This document shows positions 1 through 12,218 of a stretch of DNA of 64,000 nt, piece after piece. A program made the position numbers and the translations under genes. The notes under the pieces were generated by a model. That model searched no databases and had not been told where the DNA came from. It saw nothing but the letters and a program-made list of their open reading frames with translations. Position 1 is the first letter of the stretch; the number at the start of each line of letters is the position of its first letter. The stretch comes from Laguncularia racemosa (Eukaryota; Streptophyta; Magnoliopsida; Myrtales; Combretaceae): NCBI GenBank assembly GCA_037954665.1, contig JBBMOL010000140.1, positions 310,001-374,000 of the forward strand. Reading direction: 5' to 3'.

Positions 1-1
1 G

Positions 2-826
2 GCAGTTATTCAGAACAAACTTCCAAAGAAGCTTAGGGACCTTAAGAGCTTCACCATCCTGTGTTTGATTGGTAACCTAACTGAGGAGAGGGCCCTAGCT
101 GATCTTGGGGCTAGTATTAATCTCATGCCATATCAACTCTTCAAGAAGTTGGGACTTGGGGAACCAAAGCCAACCTGAATGAGCTTGCAATTGGCGGATA
201 AATCAGTTAAGTTCCCAAGAGGAGTGGTTGAGGATGTGCTAGTAAAAGTTCAAGACTTCATTTTCCCAATAGATTTTGTCATCTTAGATATGGAAGCGGA
301 TGTGGAGATCCCATTGATTCTTGGGAGACCATTTCTAGCTACTGCAAGAGCTATCATAGATGTGGGAGACGGGAAATTGGTGTTGCGAGTGGGAAATGAG
401 GAAGTCATAGTGAAGATGCCGAATGTTCTTAGGCATAGTTTGCAACATGATGATACTTGTTTTGCAGTGGATTATCTTGATCTACCTATTTCAGAGTCAA
501 TGCAAGAACTTTTATGTAATGATGCTTTAGAAATTTGTTTGACGAATGGGGATCAAGGAGAATCTGTGGGTGAATCAGTAAAGGAGATGACTGTCAATCT
601 TGATGGAAGTCCTGAGTTGAAGAAGGAGGGAAGTTTTGAAGAGTTAAATCTCTTTACAATTCAGAATGCCAAGCCCTCCACTGAAGAACCCCCTATCTTG
701 GAGTTAAAGTAGTTGCCTGACTATCTCCAATATGCCTTCCTTGAGCAAGACTCTAAACTGCCCGTGATTATAGCCTCAGCCTTGAGGTTGACCTAAAAGG
801 ATAAATTGCTAAATGTTCTTGGTCAA
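2..826 (+). pseudogene. Element A protease (retropepsin) and the segment leading to reverse transcriptase
   Basis: The reading frame starting at base 2 encodes an aspartic protease of the Ty3/Gypsy type. The catalytic motif DLGAS is near base 110, and the flap/ILGRP-like segment IPLILGRPFLATA is near 305-345. The protease would cleave the Gag-Pol polyprotein in the virus-like particle. Stops fall at 176-178 (TGA where related copies have Arg), at 710-712 (TAG) and in the degenerate stretch after 713, all in the same frame. The sequence continues towards the reverse transcriptase and stops at 826, where the solo LTR is inserted. The strongly similar frame at 6473-7399 in element B supports the call. 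The open stretch 179-712 is only the part between two stops and is not a gene of its own. Confidence 0.88.
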
Positions 827-2476
827 TGATCGAGCCATTTTATACTCAATCTTTACAGTATAAATTTCGTTAAATTATTATTGATTTTATAGAAATCATA
901 AGGAAATGGTACTTAATTCTATTATGGTGATAAATCAGGTTAAATGGAGTCAAGGATGCTAATTCAAGTAAATTAGAGAAGTCATCTACTACTTGGATCA
1001 AGACAAGGAGTTACACCACTGGAGGAAAGCACATGAGCAAGTATCTGTCCAGAAGGAGGCACCGTTTGAGATCTGGCCATGTGGTAAACCGTGCTACACA
1101 CTGCAGGAGAAAGAAAGACACGGCTTAGGGCACGACCGTGGTGGAAGCCGTAGGAGAAACCGTGCTTGGAACCATGGTGGAAGCTAGACGTGCCAAGGAG
1201 AAGAAATTGTGGAACTTTGACAGAGGATGGCACGGCCTAGGATCTAGCCGTGGTGTAGACCATGGTACACACTGGACAAGGATGAAGAGCTTGTAGATCA
1301 TGCATAGAGGAAGGCACGGTTGAAAATCTAGCCGTGGGTGGAGCTGTGGTACACACTGGACACGGAAGATGATACGTGAATTATGCACAGAGGAAGGCAC
1401 GGCTTGACCCACGGCCGTGTGGTAGGGCGTGCCAGGCAGACGAAGATTCACTTCTCGAAATCTACTTGGAAAAGGAAAGATATTTTCGTATCTTGCTAGC
1501 AAAAGATCACATGCCATCCCTCTAACAATATAAATAGAACCAACCCTAGAGGGTGAGGGCAACTTTAAAAATCTTTAATTTGGAATCTTTGGATCTTGAA
1601 GAACCTTGGACCATCTTGGAGGCAGAGCAGGCAACCGGGTTCATCATGTCTCTACTTTTTATTTTCGTTTTGTTGATGAACATGAGTAGCTAAGCTACTT
1701 TTCTAGCCAAAGGGTCATAGATGTTTAATTCTCCACGAATTGTGAGGTCTAATTAACTTGTATTTATTCTATTCTTTGTTTTTGGATATTCATATATCTT
1801 CTGATCGTTTTGTCATTATTATCTTTGTTGATTGGTATGAATTAGAGCTCTTCTACTCAATTAGCAAGTTAATATATTGTCAACTAGCACGTCAAATCCG
1901 TAATTGTTTGATTGTTCTAGTCTTAGTGACACAATAACATGTTTGGTTATAAAAGAGATGATTGAATTCATGTTATGGAGGTGTATGATCATGTTTAAAT
2001 AGGTTATCTTATAATCTACTGGCATGAATTGGTGGTCTCTCTAGTTTTTAATGCTATTGGTAGATTAAATCTTAAGTGCTTGTCTAGGGTTGTCTAATCG
2101 ATAAGAGAAATAATCAAAGAGCTTCTCTTGGTTATCGAGGAAGTATGGAGAGATAGGTTGTTAGAGCTTGTTAATAACCATAACCAGTTTATCTAGGAAT
2201 AAGAATAGAAAACATTTGCATTGATGATCAATTCCTTGAATTAAACTATCTTGATTCCTTTGGCTAGGCTTTTATCAATATACGATTCTATTATCTTGCT
2301 TCGACTTTATTTTGATTCATAAACAAAACCCCCCCTCGTTTTCTTTTCATCTTTATGCCCTTTGAATAGAAATATCTTTAACTAATCCCTGTGGATTCGA
2401 CCCTACTCACCACTATATGCAAATCATATAATTGTCTAGGAGTAGGTTTTATTTTTGTTGGATTTGACACCCATCA
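827..2476 (+). mobile_element. Solo LTR (about 1650 bp) inserted in element A pol
   Basis: The segment starts TGATCGAGCC and ends GACACCCATCA, so it has TG...CA ends. It is flanked by a 5-bp target duplication, gtcaa, at 822-826 and 2477-2481. Removing the segment and one gtcaa restores the pol frame across the junction. It has no internal coding region. The phrase ccctgtggattcgacc near its 3' end and clusters of cacggccgtg-like palindromes (1085-1440) resemble LTRs of Athila/Tat elements. A solo LTR arises by recombination between the two LTRs of a full element. The small open frames in 982-1562 show no protein similarity and are treated as chance. Confidence 0.9.
1529..1536 (+). promoter_or_regulatory. 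Putative TATA box of the solo LTR
   Basis: TATAAATA lies about 700 bp into the LTR, a plausible U3/R boundary for an LTR promoter. Activity is inferred only from the motif. Confidence 0.5.
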
Positions 2477-2481
2477 GTCAA

Positions 2482-3444
2482 CATAAGAAGGCTATTACAT
2501 GGAAGACGGCTGACATAAAGGGGATTAGTCCATCATTTTGTACTCACAAAATTTTCTTGGAAGATGGTGCTAAATTAGTGATTCAACCTCAACGCAGACT
2601 CAATCCAAATATGAGAGATGTGGTGAAGAAGGAAGTGATTAAACTACTTGATGCTGGAATGATTTATCTTATTTCTGATAACACATGGGTGAGTCCAATT
2701 GAAGTAGTTCCAAAAAAAGGAGGCATGACCGTCGTACCCAATGAGAAAAATGAGCTCATTCCCATGAGAATGGTCACAGGTTGGAGAGTTTATATTGATT
2801 ACCACAAACTCAATGATGCGACCAGAAAGGATCACTTCCCTCTCCCATTCATAGATCAAATGCTGGAACGATTGGCATGACATTCTTATTATTGCTTCTT
2901 GGATGGAATGTCAAGTTATTTCCAAATTCCCATTGCACCTAAGGATCAAGAGAAAACGACATTCACATGTCCATTTAGCACGTTTGCATATAGGAGAATG
3001 CCTTTCGGCTTGTGTAATGCCCCTACTACCTTCTAGAGGTGTATGCTTGCAATATTTGAAGATATGGTGGGAGAAAATATAGAAGTTTAAATGGATGATT
3101 TCTCGGTATATGGTGACTCCTTTGATGATTATTTCCGTCACTTGGAATTGGTTTTGAAAAGATGTGAAGATACTAATCTTGTGCTTAATTGGGAGAAATG
3201 TCATTTTATGACACAAGAGGGCAATGTCTTGGGTCATAAAATCTCCAAAAGAGGTATTGAGGTGGATGAGGCTAAAATTGAAGCAATTTCTAAACTACCT
3301 CCACCTTCATCAATGAAAGCAATCTGAAGCTTTCTTAGTCATGCGGGATTTTATCGTCGGTTTATAAAAGATTTTTCAAAAATCACACGACCAATGACTA
3401 AGCTTTTGGAGAAGGATGCACCTTTCAATTTTTCCAAAGAGTGC
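2482..3444 (+). pseudogene. Element A reverse transcriptase, first part
   Basis: This continues A's pol after the solo LTR. Recognisable are the fingers/palm segment ending in GWRVYIDYHKLNDATRKDHF (about 2780-2840) and the catalytic MDDF (about 3091-3102). In-frame stops are at about 2878 (TGA after LERLA), 3034 (TAG, CAG-like codon), directly before MDDF (TAA replacing the usual aromatic or Phe residue) and 3325 (TGA). The frame stays open otherwise to 3444, where element B is inserted, and resumes at 17153. The enzyme would copy element RNA into DNA, but this copy cannot. Confidence 0.88.
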
Positions 3445-4797
3445 TTGATAAGTATAAATTAACACTTGTATTTTACATGAATTCTAGTTGTTTGTGTAAT
3501 AAGTTGATGTTATCTTGAAGAATTTTGATACTTAAAAGAGAAATATTTTAGTTTTAGGGATGAGGACCACTATTTTGAGAGGAGATATCGACTTGGATTG
3601 AGATCAGAGAAGAATACCCGAAGAAAAATGTTTTTTGGAAGGAACAGGGGAAGTACACAGGCATGTATTTCCAAAGCACGGCCGTGTGTTAGGCTTGAAA
3701 AAACCAACAGAAGCTTGCACAATTTTAGACACTATTGCAAGGCACGGCTGTGTATAACTGTGGGTCAAGACCGTGTATATGGAAAAGTTTGGCCATTTCA
3801 GGAGATGCTTCGGTTTCCATATATATATCTCTTCGTTTTCCAAAGGAGGGGGTTCCTAACCTGAAGGAGAGAGAAAAAAGGACGAAAAGAAGAAGAGGAA
3901 GAGACGCGGGAAAGATTATCTAAAGGAAAAGCAACATCAACGGATTCATCTTTCTCTTCCGAAGGGTTTATGCACACGGGTTTTTCATCTTCATTGAGTT
4001 ATATCTTGAAAACCATGAGTGGCTAATTTATTTTATACCTGAACCTTACAAACCCTAATTGTCATGTAACATTGGATTCATTGCATAGTTAATGAATAGT
4101 GGAATTCTCTGAATTTATTCATGTTGTTCATTTAGTGTTGCTAATTTGATGTATGGCCAGCATTGAGTTTGCATTGATTTCTTAGAAGTTGATTAGAAAA
4201 TCTCTTGCTTGAATAGATCGTGCATGAATAAAGGAATTCGTATGTAATCTAGGGATAGAGAATGTGAATTTTCCGTATTAGATTAAATTAGATAATTCAA
4301 TCTAATTGAGGGTTCAAGAGTAGTAATGCAATTCTAATTGATTTTTGATAGAAGAGGGATCTTCATCAAAGCGATTAGGGTTGGGAGCTAATGAATCTGG
4401 GAAGAATATTGGCTTAGTGTTAGATACTTCGCGGTTTAGAGATAACCATTGCTCGTTAACTAATTTATTGAAAGGGTGAAGTTACATGACAATTAGAGGA
4501 GTAGTAAAGGTAGGGTATGCTCTTAATTATTGGATTTAGTAATCAAGTTATTGTGTTAGTTTTAATTGCTATAGGTTTTGTCAAGTGTTTCTAATTTAAA
4601 TTGAATTTTTCGGAATTGTGCAGTTGGATAGTTGGTTTAGAGTTATTATTAGTACTTGCTGATCCTTGGAGGAACGATATCTGAACTCAACTCTATACTA
4701 TTACAATTGATAGGTGCGCTTGCTTAATTGATTGTAAAAGAGAGTCGTAGAAAAGGATTTTAAAATTTGTGTGATTACGGTCAACAAGAAGTTTTTG
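3445..4797 (+). repeat. 5' LTR of element B
   Basis: It begins TTGATAAGTAT and ends AAGTTTTTG, matching 15800-17152 along its whole length with equal size. It contains cacggccgtg-type motifs (3655-3780) and a TATA-like run at about 3819-3828. The ends are not classical TG...CA: TG is at the second base, and the 3' end overlaps the first bases of the PBS. The 5' target copy agtgc is directly upstream. Confidence 0.9.
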
Positions 4798-4812
4798 GCG
4801 CTGTTACCGGGG
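4796..4812 (+). other. Primer binding site of element B (tRNA-Asp type)
   Basis: TGGCGCTGTTACCGGGG lies at the 5' LTR end. It resembles the complement of the 3' end of plant tRNA-Asp(GTC), with two differences. This primer is typical of the Athila lineage. Confidence 0.85.
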
Positions 4813-4931
4813 ATTGGCGATATTGAGAAAGCTCAATGCTGACTACTTTAACCATTTATTCTTTAGTATTTGTTGTGTTACATTCACTCTTTTGGAGGTA
4901 ACTAATTTTCCCTTGATTTTCTTTGTGGTTT

Positions 4932-6472
4932 ATGAGAAGGAGCTCTTCATCTAAACTTCTTACTTTTGACCTAGAGATTAAGTAGACATCTAGAAGAAGG
5001 TTGAGGATTGCCTTTGAACAAGCTGCGAGAAATCCAGTTTTTGAAAATCAGCAATTAGGTGAAGAGGAATTGCAGTTTAGTGAGGGTGAGAATTCGGTCG
5101 CAGTGATGGCAGATCAATGTCGAACGATGGTTGAGTATGCCAAACCGACTTTGGATAGCACAGGCTCTTATATAGTAAGACCCGCAATAAAGGCCAATAA
5201 TTTTGAAGTCAAGGCTTCTACAATGAACATGATACATAATCAATGCCAATTCGATGGTTTAGCTGATGAGGACCCCCATGCTCACATCCAGATGTTTCTA
5301 GACATCTGTGAAACAGTTAACTAGAACGGGGTAACAGATGAAGCTTTGAAGTTACATCTTTCACATTGAGGGGAAAAGCAAGGCAGTGGTTCAGCTCTTT
5401 AGATCGAAACTCCATCACAACTTAGGCGCAGTTGGTGGAGACATTCTTGGACTACTACTTCCCTCATTCTGAAATGGCCAAACTGAGAAATGATATCACA
5501 TCGTTTACTCAGATGGATAATGAGCCCCTTCATGAATCTTGGTTAAGGTTTAAGGAATTGCTCAAGCAGTGCCCACATCATCAGATGCCCAATTGGTTGC
5601 AAGTCTCCACCTTCTATAACGGGCTTGATTATCTAACGCGACAAACCATCGATGCTGCTATTGGTGGTACACTTAATGTGAAGACTCTTGAGGGGTCTCT
5701 ACAATTGTTTGAAAATATGGTGAAAAATAACCATCAGTAGGGTAATGGCAGGAGAAGGCAAAGAGCAGCAGGGATCTATGAAGTTGAAATGATGACCACC
5801 CTCGTAGCAAAGGTTGATGCTCTAGCCAAAAAGGTTGATGGGATGGCAATATCTGAGTCACCCCAATATTTTCTAGCTGATCAATCAACCGCATCAGTGG
5901 GTCATGATTATATGGAGCAAGTTGATTTTGTTAGCAATCCTGTGTGATCACAGAATAACCCTTACAGCAACACATATAATCCAGGCTGGCGCAATCACCC
6001 TAATTTTTCATGAAGTAATCCACCAATTCCTTAGGGTAATGCACCTACACTTGGATTCTAAAGGCCAACTCCACCACCTTTTACTGAAAAGAAGTCCAAC
6101 CTGGAGGATATGATTTCCAAGTTCATTCAAATCTCAGAGCAGCGCCAGCAAGCAATAGATACTACTTTAAGAAATCACGAGGCTTCCGTTCACAATCTGG
6201 AAAACCAGGTGGGTTAGATTACAAAAATGTTATCAAAAAGACCACAAGGGTCTTTACCTGGGAACATGGAACCTAATCCAAGGGAGCTGGTGAAGGCAGT
6301 GACCCTTAGGAGTGGAAGGGAATTGCATTCTGACACTATGGGAGTACCAGGGGTTGTCTAAGAAAAACGGGTTGAGGTTAGAGAAGACAAGGATGCTGAA
6401 AAGGATCAAGCCACTACACAGGGTAAGGACAAGGAGCTTGATAAGGAAGAAGATCTAGGAAAGGCCAAGACA
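4932..6472 (+). pseudogene. Element B gag
   Basis: A start codon at 4932 opens a frame with MRRSSSSKLLTFDLEIK, then a stop at 4983. The retrotransposon Gag domain follows: DEDPHAHIQMFLDICETVN (about 5268-5321), then, after a frameshift near 5355-5370, ETFLDYYFPHSEMAKLRNDI and the run to 5740. The second frame continues with stops through a Pro/Asn-rich linker (NPYSNTYNPGWRNHPNF, about 5957-6010) and a charged segment into the protease. Gag would form the particle. No CCHC zinc knuckle is visible, as is common in Athila Gag. Confidence 0.8.
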
Positions 6473-7404
6473 TTGACAGTTCAACCTTACAAGCCTCTAA
6501 TTCCATATCCAGGCCGCTTAAAAAAAGACAAGGAGCAAGAACACTTCAGTAAGTTTTTAGATTTGTTTAAGCAGTTGCATATTAATATACCATTTGTGGA
6601 AGCTCTTGCGCAGATGCCTAGGTACACAAAGTTCTTGAAGGATTTGCTATCAAACAAGAAACGGCTGGAAGAGGTTTCTACTGCAATCATTGGAGCAGAA
6701 TGTTCAACTATTTTGCAGAACAAGTTGCCTAAGAAACTCAACGATCCAGGCAGTTTTACTATTCCATGCTTAATAGGTGAACTGCCTGTAAAGAGAGCCT
6801 TGGCAGACCTTGGGGCAAGTAGAAACTTGATGCCCTATTTACTATTTAGGAAGCTTAAACTTGGTGAGATAAAGCCTATAAGGATGAGTTTGCAGCTGGT
6901 TGATCGCTCGGTCAAATACCCTAGAGGAATCATAGAAGACGTCCTAGTAAAGGTAGAAAAGTTCATTTTTCCTGTTGACTTTGTTATCTTGGACATGGAT
7001 GCAGATGTAGAGGTCCCGTTGATCTTAGGATGACCATTCCTTGCTACTGCACGAGTGGTGATAGATGTTGCTGATGGGAAACTAGTTTTAAGAGTGGGTG
7101 AAGATGAGTTGACTGTGACAATCCCAACAGCTCTGAAACAATCTTTAAGCATTGATGATTCTTGCTATGCTATTGACTATGTTGATATGTCTGTGATGAG
7201 TTCTATGCAGGAATTGTTATGCCGTGACCTTTTGGAATTTAGCTTGACAGCAACTGGAGGAGAAGAGTGTGAGAACTTTGATATTCAGAATTTGATGGCT
7301 CAATTGAATGCTTGTGAGGAGGTGGTGTGTAAAAGAGGGTTTAAGAAGATAGGATCCAGTGAGGAAAGAAGGCTAAAACCATCGGTTGAGGAACCTTAGA
7401 ACTC
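6473..7404 (+). pseudogene. Element B protease region
   Basis: The frame is continuous with the second gag frame. The catalytic motif DLGAS lies near 6811 (LADLGASRNLMP), and VPLILG followed by a stop (TGA for an Arg codon) near 7030 marks the C-terminal protease motif. The downstream linker (SMQELLCRDLLEFSL, acidic stretch) matches 500-700 in element A. The frame breaks at about 7399-7405. Confidence 0.85.
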
Positions 7405-9060
7405 GAGTTGAAGCAACTCCCAGAATATCTAGAGTATGCCTTTCTGGAGGCTAATTCTAAACTCCCTATCATTATTGCTACTGGTTTGACAAGGGAGCAA
7501 AAGAATCGCCTATTGGGGGTCTTGAGGGAGCACAAGTGTGCTCTCACTTGGAAGATTTTGATATTCGGGGTATTAATCCTTCATTTTGCACCCATAAGAT
7601 TTTGCTTGAGGATGATTTCAAACCAGTGGTGCAACCTCAGAGGAGGTTAAACCCCAATATGCGGGAGGTTGTGAAGAAAGAGGTGATCAAACTCATAGAT
7701 GCAGGGTTAATATATCCTATCTCTAACAGTTCTTGGGTCAACCCTGTACAAGTGGTACTAAAGAAGGGAGGAATGATTGTGGTGCCCAATGAAAGAAACG
7801 AACTCATACCCATGAGGATTGTAACGGGATGGCGAGTGTGCATAGATTATAGAAGATTGAATGAGGCAACTCGCAAGGATCATTTCCCTCTCCCTTTTAT
7901 GGATCAAATGTTGGAGAGGTTGGCAGGACATCTATATTACTGTTTTTTAGATGGAATGTCAGGGTATTTCCAAATTCCAATTGCTCCTGAAGATTAGGAA
8001 AAGACTACGTTCACTTGTCCTTATGGTACTTTCACGTATAGGCATATGCCTTTCGAGCTATGCAATGCACCAGCGACTTTCCAGTGATGTATGCTAGCCA
8101 TCTTTGAGGACTTAGTGGAAGACATCATGGAGGTGTTTATGGATGATTTCTCCATATTTGGTGATTCTTTTAATGATTGTCTCATTAACTTGGAAAGAGT
8201 TTTGATTCGATGTGAAGAGACAAATCTGGTGTTAAGTTAGGAGAAATGTCATTTCATGGTGAAGGAGGGCATTGTTCTAAGGCATAAAATCTCTCGTAGA
8301 GGAATCGGAGTGGATAGTGCAAAGGTGGACACAATTGTAAAACTTCCACCACCTTCTTCGGTAAGAGCCATTCGGAGTTTCCTCAGGCATGCCGGTTTCT
8401 ATAGAAGGTTCATTAAAGATTTCTCTAAATTAGCTCGTCCTCTAACACGGCTATGAGAAAAGGACATACCTTATGAATTCACCAATGAATGCCTTCAAGT
8501 GTTTAATACACTTAAAGAAAAGTTAACCCAAGCACCTATCATGGTGGCTCCTAATTGGGATCTTCCTTTCGAATTAATGTGTGATGCAAGTGATTTCGCT
8601 GTTGGAGCGGTTTTGGGACAAAGGAGGGATAAGCATTTTCAGCCTATTTACTATGCTAGTAAGACCCTCACAGGTGCCCAAGAGAACTACACCACGACCG
8701 AAAAGGAACTTCTTGCTGTAATTTTTGCTTTTGACAAGTTTCGGTCTTATTTAATTTTGTCTAGGGTAATTGTTTACACTGACCATTCAGCTCTCAGGTA
8801 CTTATTATCCAAGACAAATGAGAAATTGTGACTCATTCGGTGGATCTTGCTTCTATAAGAATTCAATTTGGAGATTCAGGACAAAAAGGGAGCTAAGAAC
8901 CTAGCTGTTGATCATCTATCTCGATTAGAGAACCCGAAATTGGAGAAATTGAATGAAGAGGATATTGATGATACTTTTCTAGAGGAAGGACTCTATCAGA
9001 TTAACAAGGTAAGTAACACCTCTGAACCTTAGTTTGTTGATTTTGCAAATTACCTTGTCT
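7405..9060 (+). pseudogene. Element B reverse transcriptase and RNase H
   Basis: After frameshifts near 7400 and 7550 the pol frame (first base of codons divisible by 3) stays in register to 10286. RT motifs are RRLNPNMREVVKKEVI, GWRVCIDYRRLNEATRKDHF (about 7830-7885), YFQIPIAP and catalytic FMDDF (about 8137-8151). The RNase H domain starts near 8560 (LMCDASDFAVGAVLGQ) and includes TTEKELLAVIFAFDKF and YTDHSALRYLL, with the acidic residues D and E present. Stops are at about 7996, 8085, 8238, 8454, 8829 and others. The product would copy the RNA and remove the template, but this copy is dead. Confidence 0.88.
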
Positions 9061-10286
9061 GTAAAGTACTCCCTAGTGACAAAACTTCTCAACAAAAGAA
9101 GCATTTCTTTGCTGAGTTAAAGCACTATTTTTGGGAGGAACCATTCTTGTTCCATTTCTGTGTAGACCAAGTGATTAGACAATGTGTATCCGAGTAAGAA
9201 GGGCAGGAGATTTTAAAGCACTGTCACACCGGGCCAATTGGCGGTCATTATAGTGTGAATTAGACAGCCCACAAGATTTTAGAATCAGGATTTTATTGGC
9301 CAACTATATTCAAGGATTCCTTCAACTTTGTAAAGACTTGTGACAGATGCCAACAAGTGGGGAGTATGTCAAAACGTGATGAAATGCCCCAAAATTTCAT
9401 ATTGGAGTGTAAGATCTTTGACGTGTAGGGGATTGATTTCATGGGACCCTTCCCCAATTCTTTCAAGAACAAGTATATACTCATGGCGGTGGATTATGTG
9501 CCTAAATGGGTAGAGGCCCAATCTTTGCCCACCAATGATGCCAAAGTAGTGGTAAAGTTCTTGAAGAAACTTTTCTCTAGGTTTGGAACACCACAGGCTT
9601 TAATTAGTGATAAGGGAACACATTTTTGTAATGTGCAATTGGAGAAGGTGCTGAAGTGATATGGGGTCACCCATAGATTAGCAACCCCCTATCACCCACA
9701 GACGAGTGGTCAAGTAGAAGTTTCTAACCGTGAGCTAAAAAGGATTCTAGAGAAGACAGTAGAGCATCACCGAAGGGATTGGTCAAAAAAATTGGACGAT
9801 GTGTTGTGGGCCTATAGGATAGCCTTCAAAACTCCTTTAGGCACCACCCCATATCGACTGGTGTTTGGGAAAGCTTGCCACCTCCCAGTGGAGTTAGAAC
9901 ATAGAGCTTTCTGGGCTTTGCCTACTCTCAACATGGACTTAGAGGCCGCTAGTAAGAAGAGGAAGTTTCAGCTGAATGAACTTGATGAATGGCGTGCAAT
10001 GGCTTATGACAACATGCGAGTTTATAAGGAGAGGATAAAGAGGTATCATGACATGCGGATTCATCATCCGAAACAATTCCGTAAGGGAGATCATGTTCTC
10101 TTATTCAATTCGCGACTGAAGCTTTTCCCAAGTAAGTTGAGATCGAAGTGGTCCGGGCCGTTTAAGGTGATAAAAGTCTCCCTTCATGGAGAGGTGGAAT
10201 TGGAACACCCGAGTGGACATACCTTCAAGGTAAATGGGCAACGATTGAAGCTATATTTTGGGACTCAAGGGGAAAAAGAGGGCTAA
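9061..10286 (+). pseudogene. Element B integrase
   Basis: The zinc-binding HHCC module is visible (H-x-H near 9220-9250, CDRCQ near 9340). The core triad D-D35-E is present: D in IDFMGPF (about 9432), D in ISDKGTHF (about 9608) and E in GQVEVSNRE (about 9715). The C-terminal part, FRKGDHVLLFNSRLKLFPS and RSKWSGPFKV, is the GPF/Y-like module seen in Gypsy integrases. In-frame stops interrupt at about 9196, 9259, 9427 and 9657. The last 164 codons (9792-10286) are open. There is no chromodomain, consistent with Athila. Confidence 0.87.
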
Positions 10287-11380
10287 GAGGAGTTTAGACT
10301 CCACCCTCTTGTGAATTAATCAGGTGCAATCTCATTCCGTCGAGCAAATGATGTTAACCAAAAGCACTTGATGGGAGGCAACCCATGTAGTTTTTAGGTA
10401 AATTTTTCTTTCATCATAACCATCCATTCTATTTTTGAATGACTTGACAGGGCGATACTTGTGTTATGGATCTTGAGGATGACATGAGAATTATGTTTCA
10501 ACAAGTTTAGAAGGGCTAGAACACTCAATGGAGGTGAGTACTGTGCTTTCATGGAGATACACGACCACATATTCTTATTTTACATGGCCATGTAAAGGCA
10601 GTTTTCATGCATAAAGGGTTACATGCCCTACATACATGGCCGTGTGTGCGACCGTGTGAATTTTAAACCACACAGCCGATAGGGTTTAATACCCTTTCAT
10701 TTTCATCTCTCTTCTTTCTTTTTCACTCCTTCATGTTCATAATCATCTCTCTCCACACTAATTCTTCTTGTGATTTTTGCACCCATTCCTCCAGATTCAA
10801 AAGTTAAGGTATGGATTTCTACTTTCTCTTCTCAACTCTCTTTATTTTCCTTGCAATGTTGAACCAAAGAACACTTTCTGTGTGTTCTAATCAAGGGGCT
10901 TTTGTGTGATTTGTTCATTTTTAATGATTTATCTTCCTTACTTCGGGTTCTTTCATGATTTTGTGTGGAATTCATGATGATTTTCTACTTTTAGAGACAA
11001 ACCTAGGGTTTCTACCTCTTGAGTAATTTGTGTTAATTCTCAGATGTCATTCACATGAAAATTGTGTAAGGAATGGATTTCTATGCTGACATTGTTACAT
11101 GATTGATTTTACACGGCCGTTGTTGCAAGGTGTGTATTTTTGAATTGTGGTGGGAGTGTGTGATCCGAATACACGGGCATGTATAGGCGTGTGTGCTGGG
11201 CGTGTAGTTCCAATTAAGTCTAATTTGTGATTTCCTCCTTAGATTGTAGCTCTATCTTTCATATTATCTGTCATACATTTCCATGGGAGAGTGTTCTGTG
11301 TGCAAATTATTGGCTATGATCTTACTTATCACCTCGAGAAGGTATAATCTGGTTTTGTTCTTTTGTTCTTGTGTCTCCAA
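10287..11380 (+). other. Element B noncoding spacer between integrase and ORF3
   Basis: No coding frame is recognised. The spacer carries cgttaa-type and gatgggaggcaacccatgta motifs (10370-10390) that recur after integrase in Athila/Tat elements. Short cacgg/ccgtgtg palindromic motifs occur at 10558-10675 and 11110-11205. It probably holds the leader for ORF3 expression; this is inference. Confidence 0.55.
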
Positions 11381-12218
11381 ATGCCTCGAATAAAGACTGT
11401 TGCTCAGAAGAAGCGCCGTGATGACGAGGCCAGTAGTAGTAGGGGAGCGATTCGCTATCTTGTAAATATAAGGGCCAAGCATCGGTCGATCTACCATAAC
11501 TACAAGAGTACTAAGATCGTTAGACCAAATGTGGCTCTTGATTGGGATGTTTTGGGGCGGTTTGGCATTCGTCAAGAAGTTGAGGGTCTTTTGCATGACC
11601 CTGCTTGGGTGAGATTGTTTTCTATCGAGGACAAGATCTATTTAGACTTGACACTCACCTTTATTGCTACCTTCACCATCAGAGAGCCCATGAGTGCTGG
11701 GATAGATAATGAAGTTGAGTTCTTTGCGATGGGTCAATACCAGAGGTATTCAATGATGGATTTTATTGAGGCCATGGATATCTATGAATCTGCATTCCTC
11801 CACTCCCAGCCTTTCGCCAATTACCCTTAGGATTTCCCTATAGGTTTCGGGTAGGAGATTATTGGCCACAATTGGGATCAGGCGCTTACACTTCTTCTTC
11901 TACAAAAGGTTCCACCTTTAGGCGGCTCTCCTTTCGGGTGCTTCATTACATCTTTGCTCGTTCCACTACGGGCCATACTGATTCGGAAGGTGTGGTCAAT
12001 GCCTGGGATGTGCTCCAGCTATGGAGTATGAAAATTTGGACTCCTATCAATGTCGGGGTGTTTGCTGCATTTTGTTTACTCTGACAAGCAGAAGCAAGGA
12101 ATAAGGGAGTCTTTGTGGGTGCCTGGATTACCCGAATTCTGAAAAATTTATAGCTATTCCTTGTACACGAACCCGGCAATTGCATTAGAATGACTATTCG
12201 ACTATCAGCTGCACCCAT
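11381..12218 (+). pseudogene. Element B ORF3 (ATHILA-type ORF), first part
   Basis: The start codon at 11381 gives MPRIKTVAQKKRRDDEASSS, followed by a domain resembling the ORF found downstream of pol in Athila elements: LFSIEDKIYLDLTLTFIATF and the acidic MMDFIEAMDIYES segment. The frame stops at 11830, then shifts and continues at about 11872 with VLHYIFARSTTGHTDSEGVV and NAWDVLQLWSM up to the solo LTR. The function of this protein is unknown. It has been called env-like in the literature, but I see no signal peptide or membrane segment in this relic. Confidence 0.65.

Noticed and set aside
982..1562. Open frames on both strands (83, 64 and 145 codons)
   Set aside because: They lie inside a solo LTR with precise ends and come from GC-rich palindromic motifs; no protein motif is present.
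6487..7152. Minus-strand open frames opposite element B protease
   Set aside because: They are antisense shadows of the gag-protease frame.
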